From CAITUY01 sp964611575 (GTDB lineage: Bacteria > Verrucomicrobiota > Kiritimatiellia > CAIKKV01 > CAITUY01), in the NCBI GenBank assembly GCA_964611575.1, contig CAZTAJ010000030.1:1-38950 (forward strand): 38,950 nucleotides of DNA, given 5' to 3'. The notes below the pieces were generated by a model that was given only the letters and a program-made list of their open reading frames with translations, did no database searches and was not told the DNA's origin. Below are positions 22,834 through 30,840 of the stretch, piece after piece (the stretch's first letter is position 1; each line of letters begins with the position of its first letter). Made by a program: the position numbers and the translations under genes.

Positions 22834-24302
22834 GGTGCAACGGGGGCGTCGGGTTGGGAACCGGCTGCCGACTCCGGACGGCCTGTGAACACATACAAGA
22901 TCATCTGACGCTCAACGGCCACGGCGGCATAGGGGCGGAGTCGGGCGTAGGGCATGGATTCCGGCGCGAAAACGAGTAGAACGGCGGGGGCATCCTTGCC
23001 GGCGAACGGAGCTGGGAGATCCCGTGGCGAGGCTATCGGCCATGACGCGTTGTGGTAGACCGGCTCGGAGGCGCCTTCCTTCCACTCCTCGGTGGCCAGT
23101 GTCAGCACACCGGTCGCGCCGGAATCCGACGCCCACAGCGAGAGTTCGAAGGGTTGCATCGGCCGTTTGGCCCGGTCGCGATGCGCGGGATTGGGCAGGA
23201 AGGTCTTGTAGTAGGGATGCCCGGCGGGCGGGGGCTCGATCCGGAGCCCGAACGAGTCCTCCATCCGCTCGATCACCGCGCAGGCCGCAGTCAACGCGCC
23301 GAGGGACATGGCATCGTCGATGACCGGGGTGGCGAAGACGTCGGTTCCCGCACGGATCGCCGCCTCAACCGCGGCAGCCAGGGCCGCCCCGGTCGCCGAT
23401 GACAGCGACGTCTTGCCATCCGAGGCGGTCACCGAAAAGGCGGGCGTCCCGTTCGTGAGGCCGTGCAGGCGGAGCGTCCAGTCGATCAGGCGCGCGGCGC
23501 CATCCGGGAAAGCGGGCGCGAAGGTGATCTGCAGCAGGCGGAGGTCGGGGAGTTGACGGGCGGGATTCGGCACCTGGAAAGTGTAGACGTCGCTTTGAGG
23601 GGCGCGGCGGGGGACATCCAGGACGGTGTTGGGTTCGTTGTAGATGGAGACAATTGCGTTGGGGCTGAACCCATCGGCGGTGTACACCAGGCCGGTGGAG
23701 GGGGTGGCGTCGTCCGTGCCGCGGGTCCAATGCGCGCCGCAGAACACGAATCCGGATTCCGGCAGGGGGCTGTTGACTCGCGTGTCGCTGACCAGCGATT
23801 CCGCGCTGCCGATCGGGGTCAGGACGCGGTTAGTGGCGATCAGGTCGAACGTGATGCGCACCCGTTCGCCGCGGGGCCAGAAGCGGAGTCCGCTGGGGCT
23901 CGTGGGGGCCCCCGGCCGGAGCCCGATGAACTCGAGTGCGCGGTGGATGTCGCTGGGCTGGGCGAACGACACGGCCAGGGCCTCGTAATCCTTGCCGCTG
24001 GGTTCGGCGATCAGCGAAAACTCGACAGGGTCGCCCGGTTTCAGGGTGGTGGACTCGCCGTAGACCCGCACGGTTCGGGTGGCGCGGTCGGCGACCAGCC
24101 CTGGCCGCCCCCACAGGTTCGTCCGGGTCCGGGCCGCGGCCAGGTCGCGCGCGTGCCAGTCGGCGACGATCTGCTTGTGGAGCGTGCGCGGATCGGGCGG
24201 CGCGTTGGTGGGGTCGGCCGCCAGCCGGCCCGTGCAGGTCAGGAGGAGGGTCAGCGCCAGAGAGGTTGTCGCGGCGGGAGCAAGGCGGATCGGGCGATTC
24301 AT
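22830..24302 (-). CDS. exported YdjY-like domain protein
   Basis: A 490-residue protein with an N-terminal signal peptide (APAATTSLALTLLLTCTGRL). A region from about 65 to 135 resembles the YdjY domain: TRTVRVYGESTTLKPGDPVE, then SGKDYEALAVSFAQPSDIHR and ALEFIGLRPG, where the family has a GK-x-YE and an IH-x-AL motif. The longer C-terminal part is not recognised; it contains LSLWASDSGATGVLTLATEE and ends near a hydrophobic VERQMILYVFTG. The protein should be periplasmic or outer-membrane-associated. Function is unknown. It overlaps ppk1 by ATGA at its start (24299-24302) and the GspG-like gene by ATGA at its end, so all three are translated from one mRNA. Confidence 0.75.
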   Translation of the reverse strand: MNRPIRLAPAATTSLALTLLLTCTGRLAADPTNAPPDPRTLHKQIVADWHARDLAAARTRTNLWGRPGLVADRATRTVRVYGESTTLKPGDPVEFSLIAEPSGKDYEALAVSFAQPSDIHRALEFIGLRPGAPTSPSGLRFWPRGERVRITFDLIATNRVLTPIGSAESLVSDTRVNSPLPESGFVFCGAHWTRGTDDATPSTGLVYTADGFSPNAIVSIYNEPNTVLDVPRRAPQSDVYTFQVPNPARQLPDLRLLQITFAPAFPDGAARLIDWTLRLHGLTNGTPAFSVTASDGKTSLSSATGAALAAAVEAAIRAGTDVFATPVIDDAMSLGALTAACAVIERMEDSFGLRIEPPPAGHPYYKTFLPNPAHRDRAKRPMQPFELSLWASDSGATGVLTLATEEWKEGASEPVYHNASWPIASPRDLPAPFAGKDAPAVLLVFAPESMPYARLRPYAAVAVERQMILYVFTGRPESAAGSQPDAPVAP

Positions 24303-26413
24303 GAACGACCTGCGTGGGTGGGTGGGCGATGCGGTTCAAAAACAGGGGTTCGGGCGCGCGCCGCCTCGGTTTCGCGACGGCAGCTCTCGCGATAGAGGAC
24401 TTCCTGGCTGCGGCCGCCCTTGCGGCCCGAGGCTTTCTGCCGCGTGTAGGATCCATCGGGCTGCAGCCAGCGGCCTTTCACCGTGTCGGCCATTTCGGTT
24501 TTCAGGAGTGCGATCAGCCGGTCACGGCAGTCCGGATTCTCGACGGGCACCAGCAGTTCGATGCGTTTGTCGAGGTTGCGGGGCATCCAGTCGGCGCTCG
24601 AGATGAACACCTTGCGTTCCCCGCCTCCGTGAAAATAGAGCACGCGGCTGTGTTCAAGAAAGCGGTCCACGATGCTCACCACGCGGATGGTCTCGCTCAA
24701 GCCGGGAACCCCGGGGCGGAGACAGCACACGCCGCGCACATTCAGATCCACGCGCACGCCGGCTTTCGCCGCCGCATAGAGCGCCTCGATGAGGAGTGGA
24801 TCGGCCAGGGCATTGACCTTGGCCATGATATGCGCGGGCTGGCCCTCGGCGGCCCGGGCGGTTTCGCCCGCGATCAAGTCCAGCAGGCGGTCGCGCAGGC
24901 CGATGGGGGCGGCCTCCAGCTTGCGGTACTTGGCCGGCTGGGAATAGCCCGTGATGGTGTTGAAGAAGAGCGAGGCGTCCGCCGCCATGTCGGGGTTGGA
25001 GGTCAGGAGACTTACATCGGTATACAGGCGCGCCGTCGTCTCGTTGTAATTGCCGGTGCCGGCGTGCAGGTAACGCCGGATGCCGGTGGCTTCCCGTCGG
25101 ATGACCAGGCACAGTTTGGCATGCGTCTTGAGGCCCTTGATGCCGTAGATCACCTGCACGCCGGCCTGCTCGAGCGCCTCGGCCCAGCCGATGTTGCGGG
25201 CCTCGTCGAAACGGGCCTTGAGCTCGACGATCACGGTCACCTGCTTGCCCCGTTCGGCGGCGCGGGCCAGCGCGGCAACGATCGGGCTATTGGGGCCGGT
25301 GCGGTAGAGAATCTGCTTGATGGCCAGGACGTCGGGATCGTCCGCCGCCTGCTGGACCAGCCGTTGCACGGGCTCGAACGATTCGAACGGGTGGAGGAGG
25401 AGCAGGTCCCGGGCGGCCAGCAGGGTAAACATCGAGGCGTTCGGCGGGGCCAGGGGCGAAGCGCAGGGGGGCCAGTCCTTCGCGCGCAGGGTGTCATCGC
25501 CTGCCGCCACGCCCAGCGTGAAGAACGACGCGAGGGCCAGGGGCTCGCGGGTTTCGTAGATGTCGCGGGCCACGACGCCCAATCGCGACTTGAGGAAACG
25601 CATGCACTCCGCGGAGGCGCCGCTCTGGATTTCCAGGCGGACGCAGGCGCTTTCGCGCCGCTGCGTCAGGACCCGCCGCATCTGGCTCAGGAGATCGCCG
25701 GCCAGATCCTCGCGCACGGCCATGTCGGCGTTGCGCGTGATGCGGAAAGCCGTGGCTTCCTGGACGTCCTCGCCCGGGAAGAACAGATCGAGGTGCAGGC
25801 GGACGGCATCCTCGACGAGCAGGAAGGGCGACCCTTTGGCGGCTTCCAGTCCGATCACGCGGCTGACGTTGCGCGGAATGGGCACGATGGCGAACCGCGC
25901 GGTCTTCCGGCCCGGGGTCTGCAATCGCACCGCCAGGCAGAGCGCCAGGCCGGGCACCATGGGGAAAGGCGCGTCGCCCGAGGCCGCCAGGGGCGTCAGC
26001 AGCGGAAAGATCTCGTGGTAGAATACGGACTGGACATGGTGGGTCTGTTCCGGGCTGAGGGCGTCCGGGGGCAGGCGCCGCACCCCGTGCTTCGCCAGCA
26101 GCGGCAGGATCGTCTCCCAGCAGGCGTGTTGGTCGGCCACCATGCGATGGGCCCGCCAACTGATCTGCGCCAGTTGTTCCTCGGGCGTCAGTCCGGTCGG
26201 GTCGGGGGCCGAGCCGCCCTGGTCGAAGACCTGTTGAAGGCCGCCCACACGGACCATGAAGAATTCGTCAAGATTGGAGGCCGTGATGGCCAGGAACTTC
26301 AGGCGTTCCAGCGGCGGGTTGGCGGGGTCCAGCGCCTCCTCGAGGACACGCTGGTTGAATTCGAGCCAGCTCAACTCGCGGTTGAAGAACAAGGGGCTGG
26401 AATCAGGCGTCAT
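24299..26413 (-). CDS. ppk1: polyphosphate kinase 1
   Basis: PPK1 makes inorganic polyphosphate from the terminal phosphate of ATP. The 704-residue protein shows the N-terminal domain (PLFFNRELSWLEFNQRVLEE, ITASNLDEFFMVRVGGL), the head domain, and two phospholipase-D-like catalytic domains. The autophosphorylated histidine is His431 in GLKTHAKLCLVIRRE (E. coli His435), and the second catalytic His595 lies in YFHGGGERKVFISSADWM (E. coli His592). GTGNYNETTARLYTD and DWMPRNLDKRIELLVPV are conserved too. The C-terminal 50 residues are basic and non-conserved (RQKASGRKGGRSQEV). The start overlaps the ppx stop by 11 bp. Coexpression with Ppx suggests tight control of polyphosphate level. Confidence 0.97.
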   Translation of the reverse strand: MTPDSSPLFFNRELSWLEFNQRVLEEALDPANPPLERLKFLAITASNLDEFFMVRVGGLQQVFDQGGSAPDPTGLTPEEQLAQISWRAHRMVADQHACWETILPLLAKHGVRRLPPDALSPEQTHHVQSVFYHEIFPLLTPLAASGDAPFPMVPGLALCLAVRLQTPGRKTARFAIVPIPRNVSRVIGLEAAKGSPFLLVEDAVRLHLDLFFPGEDVQEATAFRITRNADMAVREDLAGDLLSQMRRVLTQRRESACVRLEIQSGASAECMRFLKSRLGVVARDIYETREPLALASFFTLGVAAGDDTLRAKDWPPCASPLAPPNASMFTLLAARDLLLLHPFESFEPVQRLVQQAADDPDVLAIKQILYRTGPNSPIVAALARAAERGKQVTVIVELKARFDEARNIGWAEALEQAGVQVIYGIKGLKTHAKLCLVIRREATGIRRYLHAGTGNYNETTARLYTDVSLLTSNPDMAADASLFFNTITGYSQPAKYRKLEAAPIGLRDRLLDLIAGETARAAEGQPAHIMAKVNALADPLLIEALYAAAKAGVRVDLNVRGVCCLRPGVPGLSETIRVVSIVDRFLEHSRVLYFHGGGERKVFISSADWMPRNLDKRIELLVPVENPDCRDRLIALLKTEMADTVKGRWLQPDGSYTRQKASGRKGGRSQEVLYRESCRRETEAARARTPVFEPHRPPTHAGRS

Positions 26414-28019
26414 ACATCGATCCCTTCACCGTCTGTGCCGTACGGAGCGCAATCTGCAGGCCGAAGATGCTTTCGAACAGGCTGCCCTTTTCCTTCAGGG
26501 CCATGCGTTCCAGGGTCACGTCCTCGACATCGGCCAGCGTGATGACGAAACGCTGCTCCTCACGCGCGAACGTGACGGAACGGGCGAACTGCAGGTGGTT
26601 GCGGTCCAGGGCATCGGCCACGCGCAGCAGCGCGGCCAGCTTCGTCACAATCATGCGGCTGTCCCGGTCCAGCGCCATGAATTCGGGGTGGGTGAGCTTG
26701 GGGATGGACCGGCGGTGGTAGCGCGCCGCCAGGGCGACGATGGTGTTGTCGCCCTGGGTCAACCCGAACAGTTCGCTGTTCAGGATCAGGTAGAGGGAAT
26801 GCTTGTGGTGGCTGGTGTTGCCGACGAAGGCGCCGATGTCGTGGAGGATGGCCGCCGTTCGCAACAGCATCGCCTGGTGCGAGTCGAGTCCGTGTTCGGC
26901 CTGCAGTTCGCGGAAGAGCAGCATGCAGCAGTCGGCCACCTGGAGGGCATGACGCTCGTCGAAATGATACTTCCGGCCGAGGGTGACGGCCGAGTACGCC
27001 AGTTGCTCGGAGAAGCGCGTGGTGGCGGCCGGGTTGCCGGTCATCTTCATCAGCAGGCCGCGGCGCATGCTGCGGGGCGTCACCAGCAGTTCGCGGACCC
27101 CGAAAGCCCTGGCGACGCGGTCGTAGATGAGCAAGGCATGGCCGGCGGTTTCCGCATCCTGCGGCGGCAGCCGGTGTTTCTGCATCAGTTTTTCGGGGGG
27201 CGTGGCCACGAGTTTCTCCGCCAGCGTGAATCGCGCGAGCTTGATACGCGCCACATCGTCCGCACCCCAGCCCGGCAGAAGACGGCGCATGGCGGTCTCC
27301 ATGTCGCCGGCGAGCGCGATCAGGGTGGGGGCTTCCTTGACCGGAAGTGACTCGCGCATCTGGTTCACGGTGCGCAGGATGTGCTGGTCCAGCAGGGCGC
27401 ACACGCGGTCGGCCGGCATCTGGTAGGTTTCCAGGGTCTCGCGGATCCGCACGGACCCCAGCTTGAACGCGCCGGAGTAGACGACATACCCGTCCTCGCT
27501 CAACAGCACGCGGGTGCTGCCGCCGCCGACTTCCACGATGAGTACGTGCCCTTTCTGGAGCGCCGGTTCGCGCTCGAAAAGGTCATGAATCGCCAGGTAG
27601 AGCAGGTGCTCCACTTCGGCATCCTCGAGCAGGTCCACGGTCAGTCCCGACCCGACATAGACGCGATCGAGAAAGGCTTCGCGGTTGGCCGCTTCACGGA
27701 CCGAACTGGTGGCCACGACGCGGATCTGGTCCGGCGCGGTGACGCCGTATTCGCTCATGACATGGCGGAAGCCGCGCAGGATCACCACGCATTGCTCGAT
27801 CGAGGCGGGATCGATGCTGCCTGCGCCGAAGGTGTCTTTGCCCAGGTTCACGGGTTGTTGGAGAGATTCCAGCAGCCGGATCTCGCCGTCGGGGCTGATT
27901 TCAGAAACGTCCAGCCGGATGGCGCGGCCGCCGATATCGATCACGGCCACCGGGCGGGTGCGCGGTGCGGCGGTGACGGCGGGGGGTGGGGCGACGGGGG
28001 GCGCGGCGATGGGTCCCAT
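26403..28019 (-). CDS. ppx: Ppx/GppA phosphatase with C-terminal HD domain
   Basis: A 538-residue exopolyphosphatase/guanosine pentaphosphatase family protein that removes terminal phosphates from polyphosphate or pppGpp. The actin-like ATPase fold spans about residues 23-320: AVIDIGGRAIRLDV, VVATSSVREAANREAFL, and the phosphate-binding loop IVEVGGGSTRVLL at about 161-173. An HD-type domain follows (RTAAILHDIGAFVGNTSHHK, about 387-406), as in Ppx. I start at the ATG at 28019, preceded by GGGAG and 2 bp after the ROK stop; a long frame upstream only reads through the ROK gene in another phase. Residues 1-20 are Pro/Ala-rich and probably disordered. It shares the operon with ROK kinase and ppk1. 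Confidence 0.95.
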   Translation of the reverse strand: MGPIAAPPVAPPPAVTAAPRTRPVAVIDIGGRAIRLDVSEISPDGEIRLLESLQQPVNLGKDTFGAGSIDPASIEQCVVILRGFRHVMSEYGVTAPDQIRVVATSSVREAANREAFLDRVYVGSGLTVDLLEDAEVEHLLYLAIHDLFEREPALQKGHVLIVEVGGGSTRVLLSEDGYVVYSGAFKLGSVRIRETLETYQMPADRVCALLDQHILRTVNQMRESLPVKEAPTLIALAGDMETAMRRLLPGWGADDVARIKLARFTLAEKLVATPPEKLMQKHRLPPQDAETAGHALLIYDRVARAFGVRELLVTPRSMRRGLLMKMTGNPAATTRFSEQLAYSAVTLGRKYHFDERHALQVADCCMLLFRELQAEHGLDSHQAMLLRTAAILHDIGAFVGNTSHHKHSLYLILNSELFGLTQGDNTIVALAARYHRRSIPKLTHPEFMALDRDSRMIVTKLAALLRVADALDRNHLQFARSVTFAREEQRFVITLADVEDVTLERMALKEKGSLFESIFGLQIALRTAQTVKGSMYDA

Positions 28020-28021
28020 GT

Positions 28022-29002
28022 TCAGGCTCCCGCCAGATCGGCCGCCAGCGCGGCGGCGCCCAGGGCGGTGGCGTAGTCGCCCAGCCGGGCGGCGGCCACC
28101 TTGTACGAGCCGCGGAAAGCGTCCGTGACACCCCGGTTCAGCGTAGTGGCAATTTCGTCCACGAACAGGGCGGGCATCTCTTCGACCAGGCCGCCGCCCA
28201 GCACGATTACATCGGGCGCCAGTTGGTGTACGGTGCCGATCAGTACCTGCCCGATCTGGTGGGCGGCATGGCGGACGATGCGCTCGACGACACGGTCGCC
28301 GGCTTCCATGGCTTCGCGGATGATGCCGCTGCGGATGCTCGTGATGTCGGTTCCGGCGAGTTTCTGGAGCTGCGGCGCTTCGCCGCGGTACACGGCCTGG
28401 ACGAGATTGGCGGAGATCGCCAGGCGGCTGGCGACCGTTTCGAGGCAACCGCGCCGGCCGCAGCCGCAGAGCGCGCCGTCGGGAACCAGGGGGACGTGCC
28501 CGATCTCCATGCAGGAGCCCGTCTTGCCGCGCAGGATGCGGCCTTCATAGACGCAGCCTCCGCCGATGCCCGTACCGGGGAAGACGCCGACCACGCAGCG
28601 CGCGCCGCGGCCCGAGCCGAATCGGTACTCGCCATACACGCCGGCATCGACGTCGTTTGCGACAGCTACCGGCACGTGAAAGTGCCGCGTCACCATTTTG
28701 CGCAGCGGCACGTCGCGCCAGCCGAGGTTGGGCGCCAGTTTCAGGAAACCGGTGTTCAGGTTGAGCATCCCCGGTACGCCCATGCCGATGCCCGCCAGGC
28801 GTGACCGGTCGATGTTGGCCTCGGCCAGTGCCTCGTCGATGGTCTCCATGATGCGTGCCACGCCGACTTTCGCGCCGGCCTCGCCCTTGGTCTTGCGACG
28901 GCGGGTGGCGACCACGCGGAACGCGTCGTCCAGCACGACGGCCATCATCTTGGTGCCGCCCAGGTCGAATCCGATCCAGATACGGTTCTTCATTTTCTTC
29001 AT
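28022..29002 (-). CDS. ROK family sugar kinase (glucokinase-like)
   Basis: A 326-residue ROK protein that should phosphorylate a hexose. The phosphate-binding DLGGTK (residues 13-18), the catalytic Asn116-Asp117 in VAVANDVDAGVYGEYRFG, and GTGIGGGCVYEGRI (143-156) are present. So is the ROK zinc site, EIGH followed by CGCGRRGCLE (His169, Cys179, Cys181, Cys186). It lacks the N-terminal winged helix of ROK repressors, so it is an enzyme. GGGAGAT precedes the ATG at 29002. Because ppx and ppk1 follow almost without gaps, a polyphosphate-dependent glucokinase is plausible; such enzymes are also ROK members in Actinobacteria. ATP dependence cannot be excluded from sequence. Confidence 0.93.
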   Translation of the reverse strand: MKKMKNRIWIGFDLGGTKMMAVVLDDAFRVVATRRRKTKGEAGAKVGVARIMETIDEALAEANIDRSRLAGIGMGVPGMLNLNTGFLKLAPNLGWRDVPLRKMVTRHFHVPVAVANDVDAGVYGEYRFGSGRGARCVVGVFPGTGIGGGCVYEGRILRGKTGSCMEIGHVPLVPDGALCGCGRRGCLETVASRLAISANLVQAVYRGEAPQLQKLAGTDITSIRSGIIREAMEAGDRVVERIVRHAAHQIGQVLIGTVHQLAPDVIVLGGGLVEEMPALFVDEIATTLNRGVTDAFRGSYKVAAARLGDYATALGAAALAADLAGA

Positions 29003-29130
29003 GGCATCTCCCGAATGGCGGTATTGTTATCCAGCGCGGGGCGGTAGACAATGGTTTTCTGACGGCGGGAGCGGCTCCGGAAGCAGCGCAAGTCGGGCCG
29101 CGGGCGCGGGGTTCTGTCCGGGCGGCCGGA

Positions 29131-30537
29131 TCACCGAATCGGCCATATCTGCCGCGGCTTTGCGCCGTTCATGTTGAAATAGGACACCTGGGTCGCGCTC
29201 GTCGCCCTCACCAGGCCCGGTCGGACGAGTTCCAGGTGCGTGGCGACTCCCCGGTGTGCCCCCGTCCGGTCCACGATGTTACCCGCCAGGGCCAATCCGC
29301 CCGCAAACGGCTGAACCGCCGACCAGCGCGTGCTCATCCAGTTCTCCCACTTCACCACGAACGTCCCGGTCGGATCAATGATGCCCCACTTTCCGTTGAC
29401 ACGATTCCCATCGAGATTCCCCTCGTGGCACACGATGGCCAACCCCTCCGAAAAGGCTGTGGCATGGATGAACCGCATGGGAATGGCCATGCGGCCGGTT
29501 TTGTCCAGATACCCCCACTGCTCATTCTGGCCGGCCGATTTCACCGGTGCGAACCCCTCGTGAACGTCATCCGCTTCGGCGTAGATCGGCTCGGCCAGCA
29601 CCTTGCCGGTCCGATCCACAAACCCGAACTTCATGTTGAGCCCCACCCGCACGATGCCTTCCGATGGGGGATACACGCGGTCATACCGGGCCGGGATGAC
29701 CCACCGTCCGGTCTTGTCGATGGCGCCTTCGCTGGTTTCCGATTTGACGATGGCCAGTCCGTCCTTGAACGGGGACACCTTCAGGTACTGGGGCTTTATG
29801 GCAGGCTGCCCATTGGTGCCCAGATAGCCCCAGACCTTGTCAACCCGCACGGCCGCCATGCCATCCGAGAAGTCCTCCGCTTTTTCATAGCCCGGGGCGA
29901 TCACTATCTTGCCGTCACGGTTGATGAAGCCCCATGTCCCGCCCACCAGCGAGCCCAATCCCCAGCGTCCCCCGACGTTGACGCGCGAGTATCCGTCGGC
30001 AAACGGTCCCATCAGGGCGTAGGTGGGCTTGATCACTTTCCGGCCGGTTCGATCGATGGCGCCCCACTTCATGATCTTCATCCCGGCGGCCTCCTGCCCC
30101 TCCATCAGCGCCACGCGGGCGAGCCCTTGTTCGTAGCTGCGCGCTTCTGCGTAGACCGGCTTGACGACAACGGCCCCGTTGGTGTCGATGAAGCCCCAGC
30201 CCTTTTCGGTCTGCACCGCCGCCAGCCCTTCTGAAAACGGTTTGGCTTGTTTGTAGCGGGGCGCAACGGCAACCCCGCCCGCGCGGTTCAGGTACCCCCA
30301 GGTGTCGTTCACGGCAATCTCGATCATCTCGTTGGTGAAGCCTTCACCGATCTTGTCGTACCGCGGTTCCACGATCACCGTGCCGTTGGTGTCGATGAAC
30401 CCGTATTTGCCGTCCTCCAGAATGTACAGCAACTCGGTGACGATATTCGTTGCGAGGGCGGGGGCCGGCGCTGCCGCCTGTGTGCCGATGGCGCTGCCGC
30501 ATAACGCTCCGATCATGACCCAGAATAGCCTTTTCAT
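29131..30537 (-). CDS. exported WG-repeat protein
   Basis: A 468-residue secreted protein with a signal peptide (LFWVMIGALCGSAIGTQAAA) followed by about ten WG (KWG) repeats. Each has a W/YGFIDTNG-type turn and an EGLAxV-type strand: KYGFIDTNGTVIVEPRYD, GWGFIDTNGAVVVKPVYAEA, KFGFVDRTGKVLAEPIYAEA and QWGYLDKTGRMAIPMRF. Such repeats form a beta-propeller-like or extended binding surface; their ligand is generally unknown. The ATG at 30537 has GGAAG upstream. It is the first minus-strand gene before the ROK-ppx-ppk1 set, 128 bp ahead of ROK, so it may share that transcript. Its start is divergent from the large exoprotein at 30841 across a 303-bp spacer. Confidence 0.92.
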   Translation of the reverse strand: MKRLFWVMIGALCGSAIGTQAAAPAPALATNIVTELLYILEDGKYGFIDTNGTVIVEPRYDKIGEGFTNEMIEIAVNDTWGYLNRAGGVAVAPRYKQAKPFSEGLAAVQTEKGWGFIDTNGAVVVKPVYAEARSYEQGLARVALMEGQEAAGMKIMKWGAIDRTGRKVIKPTYALMGPFADGYSRVNVGGRWGLGSLVGGTWGFINRDGKIVIAPGYEKAEDFSDGMAAVRVDKVWGYLGTNGQPAIKPQYLKVSPFKDGLAIVKSETSEGAIDKTGRWVIPARYDRVYPPSEGIVRVGLNMKFGFVDRTGKVLAEPIYAEADDVHEGFAPVKSAGQNEQWGYLDKTGRMAIPMRFIHATAFSEGLAIVCHEGNLDGNRVNGKWGIIDPTGTFVVKWENWMSTRWSAVQPFAGGLALAGNIVDRTGAHRGVATHLELVRPGLVRATSATQVSYFNMNGAKPRQIWPIR

Positions 30538-30722
30538 GGTTTGCGCTTCCGCTTACGATCTTGCGATGCTCCGAGACGGCGCCGGAATTCCAGGCCTCTC
30601 TTGACGCGTGTCATTTGGCCGCATGAGAACACCGTCAGAGTGTGCCACAGGGAGAGCGGCTATCCGATCCTTTTCTGGGAGGCGGAATAGGACCGGTCCG
30701 GATGGCGGCGTTACCTGGTCCA

Positions 30723-30751
30723 TTGAGTTTTTGGAAACAGATTGCCATTAT
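30723..30751 (+). promoter_or_regulatory. possible sigma-70-type promoter for the 30841 gene
   Basis: TTGAGT (30723-30728) and CATTAT (30746-30751) are separated by 17 bp, each matching the -35 and -10 consensus at 4 of 6 positions. Transcription would start near 30758, leaving a leader of about 80 nt. The AT-rich setting stands out in this GC-rich genome. Tentative. Confidence 0.35.
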
Positions 30752-30785
30752 CAGGATGAATGGTAGACATGGTGAATCGATCCAT

Positions 30786-30815
30786 GGGCAGCACTGGGTC
30801 AGTGCCTGCCCAGTG
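30786..30815 (+). promoter_or_regulatory. mutually exclusive hairpins in the 5' leader
   Basis: One fold pairs GGGCAG (30786-30791) with CTGCCC (30806-30811) and, inside it, CACTG (30792-30796) with CAGTG (30800-30804), with one bulged C. A competing fold pairs CACTGGG (30792-30798) with CCCAGTG (30809-30815). The two cannot coexist. They lie about 15 nt before the AGAGGAG ribosome binding site of the gene at 30841, so a switch-like effect on translation is possible. No known riboswitch class is recognised. Confidence 0.35.
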
Positions 30816-30840
30816 AGCCGTTATCATCAGAGGAGCAAGT

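Larger units (their letters stand above)
30538..30840. other. 303-bp divergent intergenic region
   Basis: This spacer separates two divergent genes and should hold both promoters. On the plus strand it contains a possible sigma-70-type promoter (30723-30751) and a structured leader (30786-30815). I see no coding frame with support and no convincing minus-strand promoter. Confidence 0.5.
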
